Shown: in pieces, positions 26,867 through 34,243 of the stretch
Layout: each line of letters begins with the position of its first letter
Position numbering within the stretch: the first letter of the stretch is position 1
NCBI GenBank assembly: GCA_018001015.1
Contig: JAGNIV010000011.1
Coordinates: 60,147-124,146, forward strand
Direction of reading: 5' to 3'
Length of the DNA stretch: 64,000 nt
From: Phenylobacterium sp.
Lineage (GTDB): Bacteria; Pseudomonadota; Alphaproteobacteria; Caulobacterales; Caulobacteraceae
The notes under the pieces: model-generated
Database searches by the model: none
What the model was told of the DNA's origin: nothing
Seen by the model: only the letters and a program-made list of their open reading frames with translations
Translations under genes and position numbers: made by a program

Positions 26867-26934
26867 GGAGTCATCCGGCCGCCGCGCCGATTTCGGGCGG
26901 TCGCCGGAGAGTCGCTTAATTTGCGAGGACTCTG

Positions 26935-27354
26935 ATGAACCGGCCGATCGTTTTTGACTCACCCTTCCTGCTCGGCTTCGAGCACACGCGCAGCCTCATC
27001 GAGCGCGCCGCCAAGGCGGCCGCCGAGAGCTATCCGCCGTACAATGTGGAAGAGCGGCCGGGCGGCGGCCTGCGGATCACGCTCGCCGTGGCCGGATTCA
27101 CCCCCGACACCCTGCAGGTGACCATGGAGGACCGCCAGCTGGTGATCGCCGGCCGCCGGGACGACGCCGGCAAGGCCGAGGACGCCTATCTGCACCGGGG
27201 CATCGCCGCCCGCGGCTTCATCCGCAGCTTCGTGCTGGCCGATGGGATGGAGGTGGAGGGCGCGCTGTTGGAGCACGGCCTGCTGCATATCGATCTCGAC
27301 CGCCCCGAGCCCGACAAGCTCATCAAGCGGATACCCATCCAGACGGCCGGCTGA
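26935..27354 (+). CDS. Hsp20 / alpha-crystallin family small heat-shock protein
   Basis: The 139-residue protein has an alpha-crystallin domain (about residues 35-130) with LRITLAVAGFTPDTLQVTMEDRQL-type strands, shown here by ITLAVAGFTPD, QLVIAGR and RGFIRSFVLAD. Small heat-shock proteins hold unfolding clients as oligomers in the cytosol. GAGGA lies six bases before the ATG, and an RpoH-type promoter is upstream. The downstream DUF1150 gene is probably cotranscribed. Confidence 0.93.
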   Translation: MNRPIVFDSPFLLGFEHTRSLIERAAKAAAESYPPYNVEERPGGGLRITLAVAGFTPDTLQVTMEDRQLVIAGRRDDAGKAEDAYLHRGIAARGFIRSFVLADGMEVEGALLEHGLLHIDLDRPEPDKLIKRIPIQTAG

Positions 27355-27399
27355 ACCTAGCGGCTCTTGTACGCGTTGCCTTTTCAAGGAGGTGGTCTG

Positions 27400-27654
27400 A
27401 TGACACCCAATCTTACAGCTGAAGCCTTCGCCGCCCTCGGCGGTCCCGATCTCGTCTATGTGCGCCCGATCAAGGCCGCCGAAATCATCGCCTCGACCCC
27501 GGCCGCCCAGATCGAGGGCTTCAAGCTCGATCCGGACCAGACCCTCTACGCGGTTCACCGCGCCGATGGCGAACGCCTGGCGGTGATGACCGACAAGGAC
27601 AGCGCCGTCGCCGCCGCCCTGGCCCACGAACTGGCCCCGGTGTCCGTGCACTAA
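27400..27654 (+). CDS. DUF1150 family protein
   Basis: The ATG at 27400 has AAGGAGGT at 27386-27393. The 84-residue product (MTPNLTAEAFAALGG) has the features of DUF1150, a small alphaproteobacterial family commonly found next to hsp20. It contains YVRPIKAAE and LYAVHRADGERLAVM. No motif indicates an enzyme. The 45-base gap to hsp20 and lack of a terminator suggest it is part of the heat-shock transcript. Confidence 0.82.
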   Translation: MTPNLTAEAFAALGGPDLVYVRPIKAAEIIASTPAAQIEGFKLDPDQTLYAVHRADGERLAVMTDKDSAVAAALAHELAPVSVH

Positions 27655-27712
27655 AGCCGAACTCCCTCCCCTTCATGGGGAGGGTGGATGGCACGAAGCT
27701 TCTCCCCGAAAC

Positions 27713-27839
27713 CGTCATCCTCGGGCTTGTCCCGAGGATCCATAGACTCCGCGCCGGCCCGACGCGCAGAGCCGCGCCGCCGCACCCTTTCCTCAGCCTC
27801 TGAGATCATGGATCCTCGGGACAAGCCCGAGGATGACGA
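27713..27839. repeat. REPIN-like family B1 element, left flank of the GIY-YIG gene
   Basis: Two hairpins in inverted orientation bound the element: CGTCATCCTCGGGCTTGTCC at the left and GGACAAGCCCGAGGATGACG at the right, forming a perfect inverted repeat of about 31 bases. About 65 bases lie between. The right end is 12 bases from the ATG of the GIY-YIG gene. The near-identical copy at 28206-28333 is in the same orientation. Confidence 0.9.
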
Positions 27840-27851
27840 AGGGGGTGAGGA

Positions 27852-28247
27852 ATGAGCGCGAGAAATGCGGTCTACATCATGGCCAGCGGCAAGCACGGCA
27901 CGCTCTATGTCGGCGTCACCAGCGACCTCATCGTCCGCGTCAGTCAGCATCGCGAAGGGACAAAGGCTGGCTTCACCTCGCGCTACGACGTGAAGCATCT
28001 GGTCTGGTTCGAGCGCCACGAGGGGATTGTCGACGCCATCCAGCGGGAAAAGTCCCTGAAGCGCTACAATCGCGCCTGGAAGATCAATCTCATTGAACGA
28101 GACAATCCCAATTGGGACGATCTCTACGAGGGTCTGTTTGCCGCCCCGCCCGGCCCGCTTTCCCATCTCAATCCGGGCGTGACCCAGGCCGAACAACCCT
28201 CACTTCGTCATCCTCGGGCTTGTCCCGAGGATCCATACACTCCGTGA
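27852..28247 (+). CDS. GIY-YIG superfamily nuclease, flanked by REPIN-like palindromes
   Basis: The 131-residue protein has a single GIY-YIG domain (residues 5-95) of the UPF0213/YhbQ-like type. Key positions are Tyr8 (VYI), Tyr19 (LYVG), Arg29, His33, Glu66 (QREKSLK) and Asn73, followed by RAWKINLIERDNP and a conserved W-DLY. All catalytic positions look intact. The last 13 residues are translated from the right-hand palindromic element, where the stop codon lies, so the natural C-terminus was probably replaced. The gene is bracketed by two copies of the same element, which suggests it travels or works with these palindromes. Its cellular role is unknown. Confidence 0.85.
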   Translation: MSARNAVYIMASGKHGTLYVGVTSDLIVRVSQHREGTKAGFTSRYDVKHLVWFERHEGIVDAIQREKSLKRYNRAWKINLIERDNPNWDDLYEGLFAAPPGPLSHLNPGVTQAEQPSLRHPRACPEDPYTP

Positions 28248-28333
28248 ATCCGCAAAGGTTCACGCCCGCGCCGCCACACCCTCTCCTGAACCTCTGAGAT
28301 CATGGATCCTCGGGACAAGCCCGAGGATGACGA
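28206..28333. repeat. REPIN-like family B1 element, right flank of the GIY-YIG gene
   Basis: The left hairpin starts CGTCATCCTCGGGCTTGTCC inside the 3' end of the GIY-YIG gene, and the right hairpin GGACAAGCCCGAGGATGACG ends 29 bases before the ptsN stop. The interior shares stretches such as CGCCGCCACACCCT and CCTCTGAGATCATGGATCC with the left copy. Direct orientation relative to the copy at 27713. Confidence 0.9.
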
Positions 28334-28361
28334 TGGAGGATCGAAAGGGCGGTCGCCTGTT

Positions 28362-28826
28362 CTAGGCCGCGCTGGAACGCGCTTCCTGCACCAGCAGGGC
28401 GTGGATGGCGTCGGGCGTGCGGGCCTGGCGCAGTTGTTCCCGCAGATCGGCCTGCCGCAGAAGGCGCGACACCCGGGCCAGGGTCCGCAGGTGTTCGGTC
28501 GAGGCGTTGGGCGGGGCGAACAGGGCGAAGATCAGGTCCACGGGCTGGTCATCGACCGACTCGAAAGCCACCGGGTGGTCCAGGCGCACGAACACCGCGC
28601 GCATCCGCTGCAGGCCCTCCAGGCGGGCATGGGGCACGGCGACGCCGTAGCCGACGCCCGTGGAGCTGGCGGCTTCCCGTTCGGCCAGGGCGTCGAGGAT
28701 CGAGCCCGCGTCGAGGTCGAACTGCCGCGCGGCGATCTCGGAGACCACGGCCAGGACCTGGCGCTTGTCGAGGGCGCTGACACGCGGCGCGATGGCCGCG
28801 CGTTCCAGAATCTCACCGATCAACAT
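28362..28826 (-). CDS. ptsN: PTS nitrogen regulatory IIA protein (EIIA-Ntr)
   Basis: This 154-residue EIIA domain accepts phosphate on His66 in GVAVPHARLEG, with the usual pocket residues in FALFAPPNAS and HLRTLARVSRLL. EIIA-Ntr does not import sugar; it regulates nitrogen, potassium and (p)ppGpp responses by its phosphorylation state. It follows hpf on the minus strand (78-base gap), as in the conserved rpoN-hpf-ptsN cluster. Confidence 0.93.
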   Translation of the reverse strand: MLIGEILERAAIAPRVSALDKRQVLAVVSEIAARQFDLDAGSILDALAEREAASSTGVGYGVAVPHARLEGLQRMRAVFVRLDHPVAFESVDDQPVDLIFALFAPPNASTEHLRTLARVSRLLRQADLREQLRQARTPDAIHALLVQEARSSAA

Positions 28827-28904
28827 CGTGTCGTGACGCCCAAATCAAAACAAAGCCGGCCCGTGCAAAGCCAGTTCGCACGGACCGTGCCGGAAATTCG
28901 CGGC

Positions 28905-29555
28905 CTAGGCCGAGGTTCCGTTCGCTCCGTTCCCGTTCAGCGATTTCGTGCGTTCGGGGTCGATCCAGCCGATATTTCCGTCAGGTCGGCGATACACCAC
29001 GGACAAACCACCGTGAGCGGCGTTCCTAAAGACGATTGTTTGGGATTCCGTCAAGTCCAGCTCCATGACGGCCATGGAAACGGTCATCGTCTTGATGTCC
29101 TTTTCCGTTTCCGCGATGACCATGGCCGAGGGCAGGGCGTGGGCGTCGTGCGACGTTTCGCCGTCGGCGCCGAAGTCCCAGGCATCCTCAGCCTCATCAT
29201 CGTCAGGCGACTGGATGACGAAATAGGAGGCGGTTTCGGCGGCGCGCGCGGCGGCCTGCGGTGAGTGGCTTTTTAATCGTCGCTTGTAGCGGCGCACCCG
29301 CGTCTCGATCTTGGCCAGCGCCGCATCGAAGGCGCCGTGGGCGTCGGCGCCCAGACCGTGACTTTGCAGCGCCTGGCCCGTGGCCAGCTTCAACGCGCAG
29401 TCGACTCTGAAGGAATGGCCCTCTCGGCTGACGACCACGTCCGCGGCGCCGCCACGGTCGAAGTACTTGCCGATAGAACCGGTGATTTCGTGGGTGACCC
29501 GCTCACGCAGGGCCTCTCCAACGGCGACATGCTTGCCGGATACTAGGACTTGCAT
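28905..29555 (-). CDS. hpf: Ribosome hibernation promoting factor, long form
   Basis: The start is the ATG at 29555 (MQVLVSGKHVAVGEALRERV); the frame stays open upstream without support. Residues 1-100 form the ribosome-binding HPF/RaiA domain and the last 55 or so (SMAVMELDLTESQTIVFRNA, then RRPDGNIGWIDPE) the dimerisation domain that makes 100S ribosomes. At 216 residues this is the long type. It precedes ptsN as in other alphaproteobacteria, but rpoN is 3.2 kb away here. Confidence 0.93.
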   Translation of the reverse strand: MQVLVSGKHVAVGEALRERVTHEITGSIGKYFDRGGAADVVVSREGHSFRVDCALKLATGQALQSHGLGADAHGAFDAALAKIETRVRRYKRRLKSHSPQAAARAAETASYFVIQSPDDDEAEDAWDFGADGETSHDAHALPSAMVIAETEKDIKTMTVSMAVMELDLTESQTIVFRNAAHGGLSVVYRRPDGNIGWIDPERTKSLNGNGANGTSA

Positions 29556-29586
29556 GATCCAACAACACGCCGCTCCGGCAATGGTG

Positions 29587-30213
29587 TCAAGCGCCTCCGA
29601 ACCAACCCACGAGATGGTGTACCGCGGCCACCACGACACCGGCGCTGAGGAACAGCACCGCCCCGGATGTTGCGGCCAGGCCGTAGCCCACCAGGACCAG
29701 CAGCCCATCCCTCTGCACCATCGAAAACGCCAGCACGGCGATGGTCAGGGCGGGCAGCAGATTGCCCAGCGGGATGGGCAGGATCAGCACGAAGGACAAC
29801 AGGGTGCAGACCAGGCCGATCAGCCGGTCACCCACCGGCCCGAACATGAACACCAGGCGTGGCCGCGACACCTGCTCGATGCGCTCCAGCCAGGGCAGCA
29901 GCTTGCTGAACGCCCGGGCGAGCTCGGCCCGGCTCATCTGGCGGTCGTCGATGAACCTCGGCAGCCACAGGGTCTGGAAGCCGACCAGCATCTGCGGCGA
30001 AATCAGCAACAGGGGCGCGCCCAGGATCGTGCTGGAGCCGGGCGGCAGCGGCAGCAGGTTGGGAATGGCCAACACGAACATCAGGGCGGCGAAGGCGCGG
30101 CGCCCGAAGGTGTCGATGATCTCACCCAGGGTCACCTTCTCGGCGGCTTGGTCGCCGAGGGCGCGAATGTGGGCCGAGAGACTCAGGTGTTGCGGAAACT
30201 CTCGGTCGGGCAT
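29587..30213 (-). CDS. ExoD-family membrane protein
   Basis: The 208-residue protein has several hydrophobic segments (ALMFVLAIPNLLPLPPGSS near residue 45, LICTLL-type segments near residue 135, and two at the C-terminus) and the ExoD-like motif LPLPPGSSTILGAPLL. ExoD affects exopolysaccharide production and alkali tolerance in rhizobia, but its biochemical role is unknown. It lies 31 bases upstream of hpf on the same strand and is divergent from the asd leader. Confidence 0.8.
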   Translation of the reverse strand: MPDREFPQHLSLSAHIRALGDQAAEKVTLGEIIDTFGRRAFAALMFVLAIPNLLPLPPGSSTILGAPLLLISPQMLVGFQTLWLPRFIDDRQMSRAELARAFSKLLPWLERIEQVSRPRLVFMFGPVGDRLIGLVCTLLSFVLILPIPLGNLLPALTIAVLAFSMVQRDGLLVLVGYGLAATSGAVLFLSAGVVVAAVHHLVGWFGGA

Positions 30214-30312
30214 GCGGTCTCATATCGCCGGGCGCGGCGTCAGCACAACGCGCGACGGCGGATTTTGTCGCCCGCTTTACAGCGACGCTGGTTTTCAGCT
30301 AGGAGGCCCATC

Positions 30313-30393
30313 ATGCGGATCGCCGTCACTAAACGCGCCATTAAAACCACCGGGCTCTTGGGGCCTGGGGGTTCGCGCGTGCACGCCGCGTAG
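30313..30393 (+). CDS. Putative leader peptide upstream of asd
   Basis: A 26-codon ORF starts at an ATG with a strong AGGAGG (30301-30306) six bases upstream. Codons 6-13 read Thr-Lys-Arg-Ala-Ile-Lys-Thr-Thr, so products of the aspartate pathway (Thr, Lys, Ile) are concentrated where a ribosome would stall. Both lysine codons are AAA and the peptide also uses ACT and ATT, which are rare choices in this GC-rich DNA. Hairpins follow directly. This has the form of a transcription or translation attenuation leader for asd. Confidence 0.6.
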   Translation: MRIAVTKRAIKTTGLLGPGGSRVHAA

Positions 30394-30477
30394 CAACCCC
30401 CAGCACCCCGCCGGAAGGTCGGGTGCTGAACGTCTCGCAGACGCGCAAGACAGCCCGCCCTCCGGTCCCAACCGGAG
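30365..30477 (+). promoter_or_regulatory. Candidate attenuator of asd: two exclusive hairpins and an RBS-hiding hairpin
   Basis: Hairpin 1 pairs CTGGGGGTT (30365-30373) with AACCCCCAG (30395-30403). Hairpin 2 pairs CAGCACCC (30401-30408) with GGGTGCTG (30421-30428). They share bases 30401-30403, so they compete. A third stem, CTCCGGT (30460-30466) with ACCGGAG (30471-30477), contains the GGAG ribosome-binding site of asd. No T-tract follows hairpin 2, so control may be translational or Rho-dependent. Confidence 0.55.
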
Positions 30478-30484
30478 AACCACC

Positions 30485-31531
30485 ATGTCTGTCCAAGCTG
30501 AACTCGAACTTCCCGCCCGCCAGCGCCTGCGCAACGTCGCCATTGTCGGAGCCACCGGCGCGGTGGGCGCCGAGCTGATCGGCTGCCTGGAGCGCCGCGA
30601 CTTCCCCGTGGCGCGGCTGAAGCTGCTGGCCTCGGCCCGTTCAGCCGGCAGGACCCTGATGTTCAAGGGTCAGCCCCTGGTGGTGGAGACCCTCGCCGCT
30701 GACAGCTTCGACGGTGTCGATATCGCCCTGTTCTCGGCCGGCGCCGCCATCAGCCGCCAGTTCGCCCCCATCGCCGCGGCCGCCGGCTGCGTCGTGGTGG
30801 ACAATTCCTCGGCCTTCCGGATGGATCCGGCCACGCCCCTGGTGGTGCCGGAGGTCAATGGCGGCCTGCTGGACGGCCGGCCGATGATCGTCGCCAACCC
30901 CAACTGCGTGGCGGCCATCGCGGTGATGGCGCTGGCTCCCCTGCACGCCCACAACCCCATCGTCCGGGTGATCGGCGCCACCTACCAGTCGGCCTCGGGC
31001 GCCGGCGCGGCGGCCATGGAGGAACTGGAGCTCTCCACCGCCGCCTATCTGGCGGGCGAGGCCTTTGAACCCAAGGTCCTGCCGCACCCCTACGCCTTCA
31101 ACGTCTTCAGCCACAACACCGCCATCGACCCCGCCACCGGCTACAACAGCGAGGAGACCAAGGTGATGGACGAGATCCGCAAGCTGTTGGCCGCGCCCGA
31201 CATGCGGGTCTCCTTCACCTGCGTCCGCGTGCCGGTGCTGCGCGCCCACTCCATGGCGCTGACGGTGGAGTTCGCTCGGCCGATGTTGGCCACCGCGGCC
31301 ACGTGCTGGCTGGCGCAGGCGCCGGGCGTTCGTCTTGTGAACGACAGCGAAAACAACCACTTCCCCATGCCCAGCGAGGCGTCCGGCGAGGACGATGTGC
31401 TCGTCGGTCGGCTGCGCGCCGACGCCTCGGACCCCACCGGCCGCTCCCTGACCCTATTCCTGGCCGGCGATCAGCTCCTCAAGGGCGCGGCCTTGAACGC
31501 CGTGCAGATCGCCGAACAATATGCCGTCTGA
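30485..31531 (+). CDS. asd: Aspartate-semialdehyde dehydrogenase
   Basis: This 348-residue NADP-dependent enzyme makes aspartate semialdehyde, the branch point to lysine/diaminopimelate, threonine, methionine and isoleucine. The nucleotide-binding motif is IVGATGAVGAEL near residue 20 and the catalytic cysteine is Cys141 in ANPNCVAAI. RVPVLRAHS carries substrate-binding residues. The start at 30485 has GGAG seven bases upstream, inside a hairpin. A leader peptide precedes it. Confidence 0.95.
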   Translation: MSVQAELELPARQRLRNVAIVGATGAVGAELIGCLERRDFPVARLKLLASARSAGRTLMFKGQPLVVETLAADSFDGVDIALFSAGAAISRQFAPIAAAAGCVVVDNSSAFRMDPATPLVVPEVNGGLLDGRPMIVANPNCVAAIAVMALAPLHAHNPIVRVIGATYQSASGAGAAAMEELELSTAAYLAGEAFEPKVLPHPYAFNVFSHNTAIDPATGYNSEETKVMDEIRKLLAAPDMRVSFTCVRVPVLRAHSMALTVEFARPMLATAATCWLAQAPGVRLVNDSENNHFPMPSEASGEDDVLVGRLRADASDPTGRSLTLFLAGDQLLKGAALNAVQIAEQYAV

Positions 31532-31550
31532 TCCCTCCGCGGAGACCGAC

Positions 31551-31997
31551 ATGCTGGAGATCATCCCCATCCCCCAGGCGCCCCAGCACCGGGGCGCCTG
31601 GCAAGCCCTGTTCCAGGGCTATGGCGACTTCTACAAGCGCCCCATGACGGTCCAGACCTTCGACACCGTCTGGGCCTGGCTGAACGATCCGGCCCACGAG
31701 GTGGAGGGGGTGCTGGCGGTGCTGGACGGCCGGCCGGTGGGCCTGGCCCACTTCCGCCGCATGCCCCGGCCGCTCTACGGCGCGGAGGTCGGCTTCCTGG
31801 ACGACCTGTTCGTCGACCCCGCCTGCCGGGGCCACAAGGTCGGCGAACGGCTGATCGGCCATGTGGCCGACGTCGCCCGAAACCGAGGCTGGGCCACGGT
31901 TCGCTGGCTCACCGCCGACGACAACTACCGTGCCCGGACCCTCTATGACCGGGTCGGCGCCAAGTCGCACTTCAACCTCTATGAACTGGTCCCCTGA
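31551..31997 (+). CDS. GNAT-family N-acetyltransferase
   Basis: I chose the ATG at 31551 (MLEIIPIPQ) because GGAG lies at 31541-31544; an upstream ATG at 31521 overlaps asd without a better site. The 148-residue product has the GNAT pattern: VLAVLDGRPVGLAHF, then FLDDLFVDPACRGHKVGERLI with the acetyl-CoA loop, and ADDNYRARTLYDRVGA at the C-terminus. Substrate unknown. Its stop overlaps the start of the GST gene by one base. Confidence 0.88.
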   Translation: MLEIIPIPQAPQHRGAWQALFQGYGDFYKRPMTVQTFDTVWAWLNDPAHEVEGVLAVLDGRPVGLAHFRRMPRPLYGAEVGFLDDLFVDPACRGHKVGERLIGHVADVARNRGWATVRWLTADDNYRARTLYDRVGAKSHFNLYELVP

Positions 31998-32626
31998 TGT
32001 ACGAACTTCACTATTCGCCGGGCACGGCCAGCCTGCTGCCGCACATGATGCTGCGGGAACTGGGCGTCCCCTTCGCGCTGAAGCTGGTGGACCGGGAGGC
32101 GGGCGAACAGGCCGGCGCCGACTACCTCAAGCTCAACCCCCATGGCCGCATCCCGGTGCTGGTGGAGGCTGGAAAGCCCCTGTACGAGACCGCCGCCATC
32201 GCCCTGCATCTGGCCGACCGCCACCCGGGCCTGGCCCCGGCGGTGGGCGCGCCCGAGCGAGCCGACTACTACAAATGGATGGTCCACCTGGCCAACACCA
32301 CCCAGGCCGAGTTCCGGTCCTGGTTCTACCCCCATGAGTACGTGACCCACCCCAGCCATCTGGACTCGGCCAAGGCCGCGGCGGGCAGGCGGATGATGGC
32401 CAATTTCGAGATCATCGCCGGCCAGCTTGAGGGCCGCGACTGGCTGCTGGCCTCAGGGTTCTCCGCGGCCGACCTCTACCTGCTGATGATGGTCCGCTGG
32501 GGCCGCACCCTGCCCCGTCCGGCGCGGGATCTCCCGGTGCTGGCGGCGCATGCGGCCCGAGTGCTGGCCCGGCCGGCCGTGCGTGAGACTTTCGAGCTGG
32601 AAGGCCTTTCGGCGCCCTACGTCTAG
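31997..32626 (+). CDS. Glutathione S-transferase family protein
   Basis: The 209-residue protein has an N-terminal thioredoxin-like GST domain (YSPGTASLLPHMMLRELGV, with NPHGRIPVLV and ETAAIALHLAD) and an alpha-helical C-terminal domain. The SPGT start resembles beta-class bacterial GSTs. It may conjugate or reduce electrophiles using glutathione. Translationally coupled to the GNAT gene; overlaps the 3' end of rpoN by four bases. Confidence 0.88.
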   Translation: MYELHYSPGTASLLPHMMLRELGVPFALKLVDREAGEQAGADYLKLNPHGRIPVLVEAGKPLYETAAIALHLADRHPGLAPAVGAPERADYYKWMVHLANTTQAEFRSWFYPHEYVTHPSHLDSAKAAAGRRMMANFEIIAGQLEGRDWLLASGFSAADLYLLMMVRWGRTLPRPARDLPVLAAHAARVLARPAVRETFELEGLSAPYV

Positions 32627-34113
32627 GCGTGCTTCAGGACCCGGCGGCGTTCCACCGAGGACGGGATGCGCATGGCCTCCCGATACTTGGCCACGGTGCG
32701 CCGGGCGATATCGACGCCGGTCTCCTTGAGAATCTCGACGATCCGGTCGTCGGAGTGCACCTCGGCCTCGGCCCGTTCGGTGTCGATCAGCTGCTTGATC
32801 TTGTGGCGCACGCTCTCGGAGGAGTGGGCCTCGCCGCCGTCGGAATTGGCGATGCCGGAGGTGAAGAAGAACTTCAACTCGAACATGCCGCGCGGGGTGG
32901 CGATGTACTTGTTGGAGGTCACCCGGCTGACGGTGGACTCGTGCATGCCGATGGCGTCGGCGACGGTCTTCAGGTTCAGCGGCCGCAGGTGCTCGACGCC
33001 ATAGGCCAGGAAGCCGTCCTGCTGGCGCACGATCTCACTGGCGACCTTGAGGATGGTCTTGGCCCGCTGGTCGAGGCTCTTGACCAGCCAGTTGGCGCTG
33101 GCCATGCAGTCGGCCACGAACACCTTCTCCTGGTCGGTCCGCGCCCCGGCCGAGACCCGGGCGTGGTAGCGCTGGTCCACCAGCAGGCGCGGCAGGGTGT
33201 CGGAATTTAGCTCCACGTGCCACAGGCCGCCCAGGCCCTCGCGCACATAGACATCGGGCGCCACCGGCTGGCTGGGTTCGCCGCCAAAGGCCGCGCCGGG
33301 CCGCGGCGTCAGGCCCCGCAGCTCGGAGATCATGTCCTTCAGGTCTTCATCGTCCACCCCGCAGGCCTTGCGCAGGGCCGTGAGGTCGCGCCTGGCCAGC
33401 AGGTCCAGATTGTCCAGCAGGGCCATCATGGCCGGATCGCAGCGGTCGCGCTCCTTGAGCTGCAGCATCAGACACTCGCGCACGTCGCGCGCGAAGACGC
33501 CGATCGGCTCGAACCGCTGCAGCATGCGCAGCACGTCCTCCAGGAAGGTCAGGTCGCAGCCCAGCCGCCCGGCGGTCTCGGCCATGTCGACCCGCAGATA
33601 GCCGCCCTCGTCGACGCCATCGACCAGGACGGTGGCCGCCGCATACTCGATGCCGCTGAAGCCCGCGACCATCAGCTGATCGTAGAGGTGTTCAGCGAGC
33701 GTCTTCTCGCGGGTCAGGCGCTGTTCAAAGTCGTCGGCGTCCTCGAAGGAGCCGCCCTTGCCGGCGCGCGACCAGTCCACCGCGCCACCCGCCTCACCGG
33801 CGCCCTCTGCGTCCCCAGTGTTGCGCTCCCCCGGCGAGGCCTCGGCCTCGTGGGTGACGTCCATGTGCGCCTCGGCGGCGCCCTCGGGAATACTGTCGGC
33901 GGCGAAGTCCTCGGCGTCGCGAGGGCCGGCCTCGACGTCGGGTTCGGAGTCGCGTTCGTCGCGCTGGAGCAGCGGGTTCCGCTCCAACTCGCCCTCGACA
34001 TAGGTCTCCAGCTCCATGTTGGAGAGCTGCAACAGCTTGATGGCCTGCTGCAGCTGGGGGGTGATCACCAACCCCTGGCCTTGCCGCATCTCTAAACGCG
34101 CGCCGAGCGCCAA
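32623..34113 (-). CDS. rpoN: RNA polymerase sigma-54 factor
   Basis: This 496-residue protein has the glutamine-rich activator-contact region at the N-terminus (QGQGLVITPQLQQAIKLLQ), an acidic middle stretch, the core-binding domain, and the C-terminal RpoN box ARRTVAKYREAM. It directs transcription from -24/-12 promoters with AAA+ activators, controlling nitrogen and, in stalked bacteria, flagellar and polar genes. It follows lptB by 130 bases, which hold a double GGTTAACC palindrome. Confidence 0.96.
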   Translation of the reverse strand: MALGARLEMRQGQGLVITPQLQQAIKLLQLSNMELETYVEGELERNPLLQRDERDSEPDVEAGPRDAEDFAADSIPEGAAEAHMDVTHEAEASPGERNTGDAEGAGEAGGAVDWSRAGKGGSFEDADDFEQRLTREKTLAEHLYDQLMVAGFSGIEYAAATVLVDGVDEGGYLRVDMAETAGRLGCDLTFLEDVLRMLQRFEPIGVFARDVRECLMLQLKERDRCDPAMMALLDNLDLLARRDLTALRKACGVDDEDLKDMISELRGLTPRPGAAFGGEPSQPVAPDVYVREGLGGLWHVELNSDTLPRLLVDQRYHARVSAGARTDQEKVFVADCMASANWLVKSLDQRAKTILKVASEIVRQQDGFLAYGVEHLRPLNLKTVADAIGMHESTVSRVTSNKYIATPRGMFELKFFFTSGIANSDGGEAHSSESVRHKIKQLIDTERAEAEVHSDDRIVEILKETGVDIARRTVAKYREAMRIPSSVERRRVLKHA

Positions 34114-34170
34114 AATCGCCTCCTGGCCTGTTTCTTGCTGGACAGGCTAGGCGTGCAATCACGAGCGATT

Positions 34171-34203
34171 GGTTAACCGGGCCGCGACCTTTTGGTTAAC
34201 CAT
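34171..34203. promoter_or_regulatory. Paired GGTTAACC palindromes upstream of rpoN
   Basis: GGTTAACC occurs at 34171-34178 and 34194-34201, 23 bases centre to centre, inside repeated TTGGTTAACC. The second reads TTAACCAT (34196-34203), a match to the CtrA recognition motif known in Caulobacter. It lies about 60-90 bases upstream of the rpoN start codon. Binding is inferred only. Confidence 0.4.
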
Positions 34204-34243
34204 GTTTTTTCTCCCCTATTCTTGGGGATAACGGTCGGCGCGA

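Noticed and set aside
27662-27688. CCTCCCC/GGGGAGG hairpin after DUF1150 considered as a terminator
   Set aside because: No T-tract; it is more likely a degenerate piece of the dispersed palindromes.
29741-30484. Upstream extension of the asd frame across exoD and the leader
   Set aside because: It is antisense to exoD, and the ATG at 30485 has a proper ribosome-binding site and the normal Asd N-terminus.
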